Source: Castor canadensis
Lineage: Eukaryota; Chordata; Mammalia; Rodentia; Castoridae
Direction: 5' to 3'
Assembly: GCF_047511655.1 (NCBI RefSeq)
Contig: NC_133401.1
Location: forward strand, 12,804,001 to 12,868,000
Length of the DNA: 64,000 nt
Positions 22,071-33,399 of the stretch are shown here, piece by piece. The notes beneath the pieces were generated by a model, which worked only from the letters and a program-made list of their open reading frames with translations, did not search any database and was not told the DNA's origin. The stretch's first letter is position 1. Each line of letters starts with the position of its first letter. Made by a program: the position numbers and the translations under genes.

Positions 22071-22435
22071 TTATCCACTTTCCTCTCCCTATGCTTATTG
22101 TGATCCCCGCTTCCTTTGGGGAACTCATCCCCTAGTTTCTTATAACTTCCTTGATTTACTCCCACACCTTGTTTGTCATGCTCTTTGGTCCTCATAAAGC
22201 ACCAATGCAATCTTCCAGGAACAGCCAAAAGATATGGGCACTTCCATGGTCTCCAGACCTCTTATTTGGAACTTCTTAATTTTTGGCCTCAGGATAGAGA
22301 AAGTTTCCTCCAAATATGAGCACTGGTAGTCCCTCTGTGGGACTATGATGGCCCTGGGGCTCTCTGAGCACCTTTCTCTAATTTTACAGGTACTTCTCCA
22401 AGTAATCCACCCCTTTATTAAAGAGGTAGCCTTCC

Positions 22436-23510
22436 CAAAAAGCACATGAAAAAATCCTCACCATCTCTAGAAATAAAGGAAATGCAAATTAAAACCACAC
22501 TAAGATTCCACCTCACCCCTGTTAGAATAGCCATTATTAGCAACACCACTAACAACAGGTATTGGTGAGGATGCAGGGAAAAAGGAACCCTCTTACACTG
22601 CTGGTGGCAATGTAAACTAGTACAACCACTCTGGAAAAAAATTTGTAGGCTACTTAAAAAGCTAAACATTGATCTACCATTTGATCCAGCAATACCACTC
22701 TTGGGGATATACCCAAAAGACTGTGACACAGCTTACTCCAGAGGCATCTGCACACCCATGTTTATTGCAGTACCATTCACAATAGCCAAGTTATGGAAAC
22801 AGCCAAGATGCCCCACCACTGATAAATAGATTAAGAAAATGTGGTATTTATACACAATGGAATTTTATGCAGCCATGAAGAAGAACGAAATGTTATCATT
22901 CACAGGTAAATGGATGGAATTGAAGAACATCATTCTGAGTGAGGTTAGCCTGGCCCAAAAGACCAAAAATCATGTGTTCTCCCTCATATACGGACATTAG
23001 ATCAAGGGCAAACACAACAAGGAGATTGGACTCTGAGCACATGATAAAGTGAGAGCACACAAGGAAGGTATGAGGATAGGTAAGACACCTAAAAAACTAG
23101 ATTAGCATTTGTTGCCCTCAATGCAGAGAAACTAAAGCAGATACTTTAAAGCAACTGAGGCCAATAGGCAAAGGGGACCAGGAACTAGAGAAAAGGTTAG
23201 TTCAAGAAGAATTAACTTAGAAGGTAACACAAATGCACAGGAAATCAATGCGAGTCAACTGCCTGTATAGCTATCCTCATACCAACCAGCAAAAACCCTT
23301 GGTCCTTCCTATTATTGCTTATACTCCCTCTTCAACAAAATTAGAGATAAGGGCAGAATAGTTTCTGCCGGGAAGCAAGGGGTAAAGAGGGGTAAGGGAG
23401 GGAGTGGGGGGGGGGGTTGGAGGGGGAGGGTAAGACAGGGGACGGGGGAAAGGGGGGAGAAATGACCCAAACATTGTGTGTACATATGAATAAAATAAAA
23501 ATTTTTTAAA
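22436..23510 (+). mobile_element. 5'-truncated L1 inserted in ERV gag
   Basis: Contains the last ~650 bp of ORF2 and the 3' UTR, ending in an A-rich tail. AAAGAGGTAGCCTTCC occurs at 22420-22435 and again at 23511-23526, a 16-bp perfect target-site duplication. Same subfamily as the copies at 27769-28573 and 58852-59790. Confidence 0.95.
23398..23460 (+). repeat. G-tract of the L1 3' UTR (G-quadruplex candidate)
   Basis: Contains a run of 13 G plus several runs of 4-6 G within 60 bp. The equivalent tract is at about 28453-28512 in the second L1 and, as C runs, at about 58912-58970 in the third. Confidence 0.8.
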
Positions 23511-24589
23511 AAAGAGGTAGCCTTCCATTTGGCTGCCTACTTTTGGTGAAGACACTTAAAAATACCTAGAATACAAGGCTAATGGGCAGGGTCTTAAATG
23601 TCCTCATCCTGTCAGTAGGTGGTCTCAGTCCAACCAATTACTTCATTTCCTTCAGTCCTGGCCACAGACAGCAGAAGGGAATCATGGGACATGGTCTTGT
23701 GATCCAAACCTTTGAATTGGCATGGAAGAATAATATCATGCTCCTATTAGACCAAACTCTTTCCTCACTAGAAAAGCAATGGGTCCTGAACCAGGCCACC
23801 CAGGTGGGAGATGATTTCCACCTATAACATGCCCTGATACCTATGGCATCAGGAAATGAAGGGATAGAAATTCCCATGCCCACAGGGGCACAAGTGGTTC
23901 CCTTGGTGGACCCCCACTGGAACAAAAATGATGGAAGAGATGAATGGATGAGATGCCACCTTATCCATCTAATAGTGAAAGGGCTAAAAATGGCCAAGGT
24001 TAAGCCTCTAAATTACTCCCAGGTAACTGCAGTACAACAAGGCCCTGATGAAACCCCCTTACCTTTCTACAGATTTTCAAGGATGCTAAAATCCTAAAAC
24101 ATATCACAGTGGACCCAGAGTCACAGGTGGGAGACATTCTCCTCAAGGTTAAATTTCTAACTTAGTCAGCCCCAGAAGTCTGTAGAAAACTCCAAAAGTT
24201 CGTGGCTAAAAGAGAGAAGCCATTGGACCAATTAATGCAACTAGCCAAGTCTGTATACTATAATTGGGACCTCACTAAAAAGAGAGAAAAAATGAAAAAC
24301 ATCATGACCTAACAGAAGCTCTCAGGGAGTACCCCACTAAATGGGGCCTTACATCCTGAGTTTGCTATCACAGGGAATGCCCAAAAGCGGGACAGCCTAA
24401 GAGACAGCCCTGGCCCCCACCAAAACTTTGCCCCATCTGCAAGGGCAACCACTGGAAGTCTAAGTGCCCCCATCACCAGGCAGAAGGTAGGATGCCACCT
24501 CTTATGTATTGATGGGTTCCAAGGCCTCCTGTCCAAACTCCACTTCTTGACATCAATATGTTGAGGAGCCTCATTTAGCTATAACAATA

Positions 24590-24870
24590 GAGAAATGAAA
24601 GGTTATCTTTCTCCTAGACAATGGAGCCCATTTCTCTATCTTACCATTTTCTCCTGGTCCCTGGTCCAATAACAAGGTTATCATTCAGGCCATATCTGGC
24701 CAGTCCCTAGAGTGCCATTTCACACAGCCTCTGGCCTGCTTTTGGGGAGATCTCCAATTCTGTCATTCTTTTCTTATAGTCCCTAAGACACCAGTGTCCT
24801 TGCTGGGGAGGGATTTACTATCTCCACTACAGGCTCAAATTTTATTGCCCCAGGAGGACTATCTCTGTTG
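24590..24870 (+). pseudogene. pro: ERV protease remnant
   Basis: The active-site region reads LLDNGA (24611-24628), where retroviral aspartic proteases have DTG or DSG, so Thr is replaced by Asn. Downstream LLGRDLLSPL near 24805-24830 is the conserved C-terminal GRD/N helix. The frame is open across this part but disconnected from gag and RT by stops. Confidence 0.85.
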
Positions 24871-25049
24871 CCCCCTTCTTCAGGAACAAGTAGTTCTTAT
24901 GGTATGGAATGATGGAATGACTGCAGTGCAAGCAAAAATGGCCCTTCTGCTTCAGATAAGACTTAGAGATCCCTCACAGTTTCCACACCAAAAGCAGTAT
25001 CCTCTAAAGCCCAAAGGGTCACAAAGCTTCTTACCCATTATTAGTTCCC

Positions 25050-26790
25050 TATAAAAAACAAGGATTATTAATCAGTTGCTCTAGCCCTTACAATACTCCT
25101 TGCTGCCTGAAAAGGACCAGATAAATGGAGACTTGTTCAAGATCTCTGTCTCATTAATGAAGTAATCATTCCTCTCCACCTTATGGTTCCCAATTCTTAC
25201 ACTCTATTGGCTCAAATACCCTCAACAGCTCAATATTATTCAGTACTAGATCTAAAAGACACTTTCTTCTGCATTCCCCTACATCCAGACAGTCAGCCTC
25301 TATTTACCTTTGAAGACCCTATGAACCTCTCACAACAACTGATCTGGACTGTTCTGCCGCAGGAGTTTAGAGACAGCCCTCATTTTGGACAGGCTCTAAC
25401 TAGAGATTTATTAGACAGGCACCACCCAGAAGTCACCCTTCTTCAATATGTTGATGACCCACTTTTGTGCAAAGCCACAGAGCTCCTCATCTCCAGGGTG
25501 ACAGAGTCCTTTCTGGCCTCCCAGGGACACAAAGTTTCCAAGGAAAAGGCCCAATTATGCCTTCTCCAGGTCACCTATCTGACCATGGTCTTAAAGTGAC
25601 AAATTCACTCCCTGAGTCCTGGACAGATTGACCCAATTCTCCGTTACCCACTGCCCCAGACAATGAGGCAACTTAGAGCCTTTTAGGGACTTACAGGCTT
25701 TTGCAGAATCTGGATTCTTAGATATGTGGCCCTTTCCAGGCCTTTATATCAGCTCTTCAAGGATACCCAGTGGGACTCCCAATCCTTTCTTGAATGGGAC
25801 CCCAAGAGTGTAAAGGCCTTCCAAACCCTCAAATAGTTGCTCCAAATGGCCCCAGCATTGATCCTGCCCACCAAAAATTGCTTTCAGTCCTATGCATATG
25901 AAAAAAATGGTGTGGCCCTTGGAGCACTAACCCAGCTCCAGGGTCCCACTCCCCAACCAGTGGGATACCTGAGCAAAGAGACAGGCAATGTAGCTAAACG
26001 ATGGCTTGGATGCCTAAGGGCCTTAGCAATGACCTGCTTCTTGAGCCCAGAGCCCAAAAACTGATTCTTGGATTGTCTTCAACCACATATACACCCCATG
26101 ATCTAGGAGGGCACCTAGCAGCCAAAGGAGGAATATGGTTATCAGATAGCAGGCTGCTTAAATATCAGGCTCAATTATTAGAATGCCCAGATGTGAACCT
26201 CCAAGTGTGCTCTGCCCTAAATCCAGCATCACTCCTCACCACTGAGAGGGACCCACTCATGCATTCCTGTGAGGAGGTACTAGCTGAATGTTATTTGGCT
26301 AGGCCCAAACTCCTTGACCAGCTAGCTGCTCCCAGACCCAGACCTCACTCTTTTCACAGACAGAAGTTCATTCAACCAGGAAGGAACAAAGCTAGTGGGG
26401 GTGGCTGTTGTTTCCCTCTCTGAGACCCTATGGTCTGAGCCCCTGCCTCCTTCCACAAGTGCCCAATTGGTTGGGCTGACAGATCTCACCAAAGCATTAC
26501 AACTATCTCAGGAAAAAATTGTCAACATCTACACAGACCCTAAGTATGGTTTTTTGATCACACGTGCACATGCAGCTCTCTGGAAGGAATGAGGACTGTT
26601 AACAACTAAAGGGTCCCCTATTAAACACTCTCAGGAGATCTTAAGCTTTTTAGAGGCAGCTTTACTTCCAAAGCAAGTTGCAGTGATCCACTGTCCCAGT
26701 CATCAGCCATCAGAAGACTAGGTCGCTAAGGTTAACCAGAGGGCTGACATGGCAGCAAAGGAGGCTGCCCAGAGACCTGATATCCAGGTT
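25050..26790 (+). pseudogene. pol: ERV reverse transcriptase and RNase H remnant
   Basis: RT palm: SVLDLKDTFFCIPLHPDSQ (about 25240-25290) and the catalytic YVDD at 25447-25458 within LLQYVDD. RT connection and thumb continue past a stop near 25598. RNase H is recognised by IYTDPKYGF (about 26530-26556). Frameshifts and stops (for example near 25684, 25834 and 26590) break it into pieces. The Asp pair in YVDD is intact, but the enzyme cannot be made. Confidence 0.9.
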
Positions 26791-26879
26791 CCCCTCTTGT
26801 GGGAACAATCTCTCCTTCCTTCTGAATACCCCCAGTACTCCCCTACTGAGTATTCACAGGCTTCAGAGTGAGGATATCA

Positions 26880-27755
26880 CTTAGATCATAGAAGATGGTG
26901 GACAACTCCTGATGACAAATTATTTGTTCCACAGAATAGCCAATGGAAAGTTCTAAAAACCCTACATCAAACCTATCACCCAGGGGTCCATAAGACACTC
27001 TTCTTGGCAGGCCAGCTATTCGAGGGGATAAAGCTCAAAGATACCCTCCAGGATATTATTAGAGGATATGAAATCTGTTGGCACAAAAATCTCTGCAACA
27101 CTGCCCTGCCTGTCCCTGGAACACAAAGGTGGGTCACATATCCAAGGGAGGATGGGCAGCTTGACTTCATCCACCTTCCAGGAAGCCCAACCGCTAGATT
27201 GCTTCTGGTTTTGGTAGATACTGTTACTGGATGGGTTAAAGCATTTCCTTGCTCCTCTGAAAAAGCCCAAGAGGTAATTAAAATTCTAATTAATGAGATT
27301 ATCCCTAGATTTGGACTTCCCCCTACTCTCTAAAGTGACAATGGGCCGGCCTTCTGAGCCAAAGTCACTCAGGGAGTCTCTAAGGCTTTGGGAAACCTAT
27401 ACCATCTCCACTGTGCCTGGAGACCCCAATCCTCAGGTAAGGTTGAACAGGCCAATGGACTACTCAAGAGATGTTTGTCTGGGGCTCAAGAAACCCACCG
27501 CCCCTAGCAAAAATTACTACCTCTAGCCTTACTCCTACTTAGAAATACCTCAAATAAAATGGGGCTTACTCCCTTTGAAGCCTTGTATGGGAGATCCTTT
27601 CTCCAAAAAGATCTAATCTTGGATCATGAAGTAGCAAACCTGGTCTCTCATAACACTCAACTAGCCAAGTTCCAACAGGTCCTCTCTGAGGTAGGGAGGG
27701 AGGAGTCCTGGGTCTCTCCCTGGCTGCCTTCTGTCCCAAATATTTAGTCCTCATC
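26880..27755 (+). pseudogene. pol: ERV integrase remnant
   Basis: The catalytic core is visible: QLDFIHLPG holds the first Asp (about 27160), SDNGPAF the second (about 27335-27355), and GKVEQANGLL the Glu (about 27437-27466). NKMGLTPFEALYGR (about 27555-27594) is the post-core motif. Stops fall just before and after the second motif. The C-terminal end is cut by an L1 at 27769. Confidence 0.9.
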
Positions 27756-27768
27756 AAGCTTCCTCATG

Positions 27769-28573
27769 GATCCAGCAATACCACTCTTGGGGATATACCC
27801 AAAAGACTGTTACTCCAGAGGCACCTGCACATCCATGTTTATTGCGGCACTATTCACAATAGCCAAGTTATGGAAACAGCCAAGATGCCCCACCACTGAC
27901 GAATGGATTAAGAAAATGTGGTATCTATACACAATGGAATTTTATGCAGCCATGAAGAAGAACGAAATGTTATCATTCGCTGGTAAATGGATGGAATTGG
28001 AGAACATCATTCTGAGTGAGGTTAGCCTGGCTCAAAAGACCAAAAATCGTATGTTCTCCCTCATATGTGGACATTAGATCAAGGGCAAACACAACAAGGG
28101 GATTGGACTATGAGCACATGATAAAAGCGAGAGCACACAAGGGAGGGGTGAGGATAGGTAAGACACCTAAAAAACTAGCTAGCATTTGTTGCCCTTAATG
28201 CAGAGAAACTAAAGCAGATACCTTAAAGCAACTGAGGCCAATAGGAAAAGGGGACCAGGAACTAGAGAAAAGGTTAGATTAAAAAGAATTAACCTAGAAG
28301 GTAACACCCACGCACAGGAAATCAATGTGAGTCAATGCCCTGTATAGCTATCCTTATCTCAACCAGCAAAACCCCTTGTTCCTTCCTATTATTGCTTATA
28401 CTCTCTCTACAACAAAATTAGAGATAAGGGCAAAATAGTTTCTGCTGGGTATTGAGGGGGGGAGCGGGAGGGGGTGGAGTGGGTGGTAAGGGAGGGGGTG
28501 GGGGCAGGGGGGAGAAATAAACCAAGCCTTGTATGCACATATGAATAATAAAAGAAAAATGAAAAAAAAAAAA
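27769..28573 (+). mobile_element. 5'-truncated L1 inserted at the ERV pol/env junction
   Basis: Only the last ~300 bp of ORF2, the 3' UTR and a poly-A tail. AAGCTTCCTCATG at 27756-27768 is repeated at 28574-28586, a 13-bp perfect target-site duplication. Almost identical to the matching part of the L1 at 22436. Confidence 0.95.
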
Positions 28574-28589
28574 AAGCTTCCTCATGATC

Positions 28590-30470
28590 CTCAGGGCCTC
28601 TCTGAAGCCTTTTGGGAAGAGCCATACCTGGTCTTGTTATCTACCCCCACAGGAATTAAGGTCACTGGACTCGATTCCTGGATTCACACCTCCCAAGTCA
28701 AACACTGGACACTGGATCCTGGAGAGCCCACCCCAAAACCACATCCACCTCCACCAGACTACTCCTGTGAGCCAGTGGAAGACCTCAAATATCTTTTCAA
28801 AAGGAACACATCAGAAACTTATGGCCTCTTTCTCCCTTTTTGTGGGCTGTTTATATTCTTGTCCCCTTTATCTTGAGTATTGGTTTGTGGACAACCTCTC
28901 CTCATGAGTGGACATGGCTCCGGCAAGTAGCCTTAAGTGGCAGGTATCTCATCCTGTGTGCCCTGCTTCTTGTGCTCTCCTCACTCTTATAGCCTGTGCC
29001 TTTTCTGAGGATCTCCCTTCCTGCCCCTATGATTGCATTTATACCAGTGCTATATCTGGATTTTCCATCAGAAACTCTCACTGTTTAAGGAATGGTTAAC
29101 TATATGGGAAGGCCCTAGATACAGGCTTCATTGGCACATACAGCCTCTCCCAATGCCCTGGGAGAGCAGGCCAATGGGTTTGTTAGCCACAGGAGGGGAT
29201 GGGGAGAAAGAATTATAAAGACAAAAGAGAGTATAATAACAAAAGTCAAAACACTAGTTGACAGGCCACCCAAGGAACATGTAAATTATGTACATAAAAG
29301 ACTTCCACTTCTCACTCCCCCTCCCCAAAAGAAAAAAAAAATAAGAATCCCATGGCCTAGGCCACTCAGGGATCTAGATCCCTAGCTGTACAGGCTACTC
29401 AGTTCCACCCATCAACTTTTAAACTCTACAAATCCCACTTTAGCTGAGGATTGCTGGCTTCGTCTCTCTTCAGGCCTCCTGCAGGTATTAACTATCCCAA
29501 TAGACTCACTTGAGGCATTGCCAGATAATGAATTAAACCTTCCCCTGGTGAGACCTGATATTACCAATGTAAAACTAACCCATCCTGCTCCCCAATGCCT
29601 CCAAATCTTACAGGGGTCAATTCCACTGGGGGAAATTTCTAAGAGCCTTTGTGTCAATATCACACAATCAAAGAATAACACTCAATGCCTGTCCTCTCCT
29701 GGAACTTATTTCATTTGTGGGACCACTGCCTATGCTTGCCTACCTCCCAGTTGGAAGGGAATCTGCACTAAGGCCCTCCTAACCCCACAAATTGACATCA
29801 TGCCTGGTAACCAGTCTCTTCCTATTCCTCTAGCAGCCTACATTTGATCAAAGAGAGCCATTCAGATCATTCTCCTGTTAGTAGCCATGAGGATCACTAC
29901 TGGAATAGGTACTGGCTTTGGGAGTATCTCCTCATCCATCCATACTTATCACACATTATCACAACAACTTTCTGATAACATAGAACAAGTCACATAGTCC
30001 TTAGAGACTTTACAAGACCAGGTAGAGTCACTCACATCAGTAGAGCTTCAAAATAGATGTGCACTTGGCCTATTAACTGCTTAAAAGGGTGTAACATGGT
30101 TTTTCCTAGATGAGCAATGTTGCTTTTATACTAACAAATCTGGGGTAGTCAGAGTCATGGCCCGACAGTTAAGAGAACACATTACAAAAAGGAGACAGAA
30201 ATTAGCCAACTCATGACCCTCCTACAATGATATATGGAGCTGGGCTCCTTGGGCACTACCTCTGGCTGGCCCCTCTTTATGCTTCTTCTGGCACTCCTAT
30301 TTGGGCATTGTATAATAAATGCTTTCTCCAGGTTCATATCTCAACAGGTCCAACGGATCAAATTCCAGCTCTTACTCAAAGAATACTCACATCTGCCTAT
30401 ACATGAGACCTCTGTCCAGTTCTATCAGGGGCCCCTGGAGACCACATGGGTCAATCCCTGAGATGAGCAC
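28590..30470 (+). pseudogene. env: ERV envelope remnant
   Basis: Surface-subunit sequence with many stops runs from about 28590 to 29850. The transmembrane subunit is recognised by the LQNR box at 30046-30057 (the conserved immunosuppressive-domain position), followed by a stop at 30082-30084. The CC pair of the C-x6-CC motif is at 30118-30123, but its first Cys is Trp (30097-30099). A hydrophobic membrane anchor with a short tail lies at about 30260-30380 in a different frame. Non-functional. Confidence 0.85.
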
Positions 30471-30551
30471 CACTGCACCTACCCTTCCCCCTCCTTTGCC
30501 CCACTGTCAGCAGGAATCAGCAAGATGGGTGCTTGTCTCAGAGGAGGATCT

Positions 30552-30997
30552 TGTTGGATCTGGGAATCCAAAGACAGAGAAGTAAGTCAGTGCCTCCATC
30601 CCCCATGGGAGCACTGTGAGCCCTACATCCTGAGAAGGAGACATATGGTCTCACAAATCTGCCACAGGGTTGATAAACAAGATGCTCTTAAAATGTTTTG
30701 CCCCAATAAGGGACAAACAGAAAAGCTCATCGGGGGTTATTACAAGAGCCTGCATGCACAAATCCATGATCAATGGAAAGATCCCACCTAACTCTTACCC
30801 TAACCCAGAGTTAAAGCATCCATAAAAATCTTCAATTTCCACTGCAGCAGAGAGCTATCAGTTTCTGGGCTCTGTTGCACTACTTTAACTGCAGCCTTTT
30901 CTATCCCTAATAAATCTACCTGTTGTGCATTCTTTGTGTCTTGTGAGCTTATTCCCAAGCCCAGCAAAGACAAGAACCCTCTGAGTGACCCCCAGCA
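30552..30997 (+). repeat. ERV 3' LTR
   Basis: 446 bp, TG...CA, aligned over its whole length with the 5' LTR. AATAAA near 30909. A weak polypurine stretch (AGAGGAGGAT) precedes it. Confidence 0.92.
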
Positions 30998-31070
30998 ACC
31001 TATATTCTCTACCTTCAAGGGCTGTTGGGAGTATTAAATGGATAAATTTTCCCTAAATATGTCTGTACTT
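30998..31070 (+). repeat. MIR, right half, after the ERV
   Basis: 'attctctaccttcaagggctgttgggagtattaaatggataaa' is the MIR segment that should follow 20745-20839. Confidence 0.75.
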
Positions 31071-31074
31071 GGGT

Positions 31075-31440
31075 GATAAAGTTTGGTCCCATATGACCTC
31101 CATGTATGGTACTCTAGCTTCATGAATAAATCAGTTGAACTTTAACCTAAGAGTATATACTGGTAACCAAGCAACTGAGTCTCTGCCAATCCCAGTAGAT
31201 GAGCTTCAGCCAATCACACACTGCCAACTGATCAGACCATGTCCTGAAGCAAATGTTGACTGCAGCCAATCAAGTTGTTCCTATACATCACTTCCTTTTC
31301 TCTGGGTGTAAATATAACCTGTAGTGGAACATTTTGAAACATCTTGAAATATTGACCTATCCTAGAAGCTGCTTTTTCTTGATGAGATAAACTTTGTTAA
31401 GTGTAACTCAGAATGCCTACTCCTTCATGGAGAACATTAT
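31075..31440 (+). mobile_element. Possible solo LTR remnant
   Basis: Two CCAATCA boxes (about 31206 and 31267), a TATA-like AAATATAACC near 31310 and 'gagataaactttgttaagtg' near 31385 resemble an LTR promoter and poly-A region. Ends and family are not defined. Confidence 0.35.
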
Positions 31441-32084
31441 ATTATACATTAATCAGTTGTCATTATTGATCAACAAGGGTTTAGTGAGCCTATACTACCT
31501 ATGAGTGTAGGCATAGGGACTAGAGCAAATAATAAAAAAAAAAAAAATCAAAGTCCTTCCCCTTATGAAGTTTGTAAATTCTTTTAGGAGACACAGCCTA
31601 AATACAGGTGGAATCCTGAACAAACAACATGATCTCAGCTAACTATAAGTACCATGAAGAAAGCTGAACAAAGAAACAAGATGCATACTGTCTAGAAGTA
31701 ATCCTTTAAGATTTGGTGATCAGGGAGGGCTTCTTTGAGGAGGTACCTCTAAAATTGGTTGATAGATTCATTGTCTCATTTGCTTTGGTCCCTGTGGACC
31801 CTTTGTTTTTTTTACAACAGTACCTGGGAAATAGTGGTGATCACATGAATATTTATAGAATAAATAACAGCTGTACTTTTAAGGAATCTAAAGATAGTTA
31901 ATTGAACACAGTTTTTTTCTAGACAGTCCGTGGGGCCCAAGTTGTATGACCATCTCAGGGACTTCACAGGTTTTTTTGGAGGATCTTTGGAGTCCAGGCA
32001 AAGAAATCTCACTGCTCTAAATTTAGAGGTCACATTTCTAAATATTTTGGCTCTCTCTCGGGACAGAAGGAGTTAATAGGCCAC
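31441..32084. other. Unassigned sequence
   Basis: No gene or repeat recognised. Confidence 0.3.
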
Positions 32085-32300
32085 ATTGCCTGAGTGTTGA
32101 ATCCTAGCTATTATCTGGTGACTTTGAGTGGTGACTAAACCCCTCTGCTTTATTTCTGCTTTTTTATAAAATGAAGATAATAGCAAGATTTACCATGGAA
32201 AGTTTGCTGTAGGGATTAGGTGAGATATGTACAAAGTATTCAGAACACATGTGGTACATAGCCAGTGCTCCTTAATATTAGCTATAATCATTATCTTGAG
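32085..32300 (+). repeat. MIR SINE, sense, nearly full-length
   Basis: 'cctgagtgttgaatcctagctattatctggtgactttg', then 'aaaatgaagataatagcaagatt' and 'gggattaggtgagatatgtacaaagtattcagaacac' follow the MIR consensus order. Confidence 0.85.
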
Positions 32301-32620
32301 GTTTGTTGTTGGGGTTAGAAGAGATTAGCTCTGTCAGGACCTGGCACATGATGTCCCAGCCACTCACAAGGCTTTTCCAGGTCAAGCTGGCAGGTCTGCA
32401 TTAAGTAACTTAATCCTTTGATTGGATGGTATTTCTCCTTCCTACTGCCACTCTCTGTTTCTGCCCCAGGCATGTCTCTGTTTCTTTAATAGGATTGTTG
32501 CTGCTTTTCCTATGTTCTTTGTCCTTCTCTCTGAACTTCTAGCTCAGTCACTCTGTAGTTCTGTGACTCTCCCCTTCTCCTCCTCCTCCTTCTCTTCCTT
32601 CTCCTCCCCCTCCTTTTGTT
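32301..32620. other. Unassigned sequence
   Basis: No gene recognised. A CT-rich block (about 32570-32620) precedes the L1 remnants. Confidence 0.3.
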
Positions 32621-32624
32621 TAGG

Positions 32625-32744
32625 ATTCTTTAATAGTACAAGGGGGTTTCATATGAAAATTCCATATATGCATACAAGGTATGTTGAGCAAGTTTACTCA
32701 CTCTGCTATATTCATTTAACCCCCACCCTCCTCCCTCTCTTTTA
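32625..32744 (-). mobile_element. Older L1 3' UTR, split by the full-length L1
   Basis: 'aatagtacaagggggtttcatatgaaaattccatatatgc' is an antisense L1 3' UTR. It continues at about 40424-40530 after the 7.7 kb insertion. Confidence 0.65.
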
Positions 32745-33399
32745 TTTGTTTTTTTAATAAATTTTTATTAGGATATATTCATGATACAGAGGGGATTTCA
32801 TACTGACAATTCCAATTAGACTAGTATTGTACCTTAGTTACACTGCCCCCATGATCTCTCCTCTTCAGCCCCCTCCCCACCCCACTTAAAGCAATTGCAA
32901 GAGGTTTTCTAGTTCTGTTTCATAGAGGTGTATGAAGTCCATCTACCATCTACCATCACCTTAATCTCCTTCCTTCACCCTCCCCCTTCCCACTAGTACC
33001 CCTCCATGTGCACACACTGTGCTTATTTTACAATCCTGGTTTTCATAATTAATATTTGTGTTGATCTTCAAAGGGGTGTGTCATTGTATGTCCTCTGTGG
33101 GTGTGCTTTACTTTGGTCTGTTCAATCCTTTTGCTTACTCTCCTTACTGCTATACCTCCCACTCCCAGTTTTTCAACAACTTTCAGTAAACATCCTTATA
33201 TCCTCTACTTTCACATCTTGTGGTATGTGACATTACTGTTGTTCTATCATTCTCTTTTCCTTTATCTCTTTCCCCAAGTTCCATAAAGTAGTTCCACTAT
33301 TACAAATATGTTCTACAACTGAGTTTGTATATGATCATGCTTGTTTTTGTGTATATGTTTATCTTCAGATCTATCTTCCACGTGTGAGAGAAAACATGC

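Larger units (their letters stand above)
22076..24540 (+). pseudogene. gag: ERV gag remnant
   Basis: Gag-like sequence split by an L1 (22436-23510). The capsid part is recognised by QGPDETPLPFYRF (about 24035-24073), the major homology region. A nucleocapsid zinc knuckle lies at 24429-24467 (C-x2-C-x3-H-x4-C); its His spacing is one residue shorter than the usual C-x2-C-x4-H-x4-C. Several in-frame stops (for example after position 23825) and frame changes make it non-coding. Matrix sequence left of the L1 is only tentatively assigned. Confidence 0.8.
20840..30997 (+). mobile_element. Decayed class I endogenous retrovirus (gammaretrovirus-like)
   Basis: LTR, leader, gag, protease, RT/RNase H, integrase, env and LTR can be followed in order on the + strand. 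Net of later insertions (a 332-bp solo LTR plus two L1s of about 1.08 and 0.8 kb) the provirus is about 7.9 kb. LTRs begin TGTTGG and end CA. All genes carry stops and frameshifts, so no protein can be made. It sits inside a MIR; the flanking 4-mers ACTT and ACCT may be a decayed target-site duplication. The integrase and Env TM patterns and the YVDD RT box place it in class I. The exact family and primer tRNA are unknown. Confidence 0.92.

Noticed and set aside
25183..25599. ERV RT frame as a possible domesticated gene
   Set aside because: Catalytic residues remain, but the frame is cut on both sides by stops, and the rest of pol is equally decayed, so no selection is apparent.
30234..30461. 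Env anchor frame as a possible small membrane protein
   Set aside because: It is only the env C-terminus in a shifted frame, with no promoter or start context of its own.
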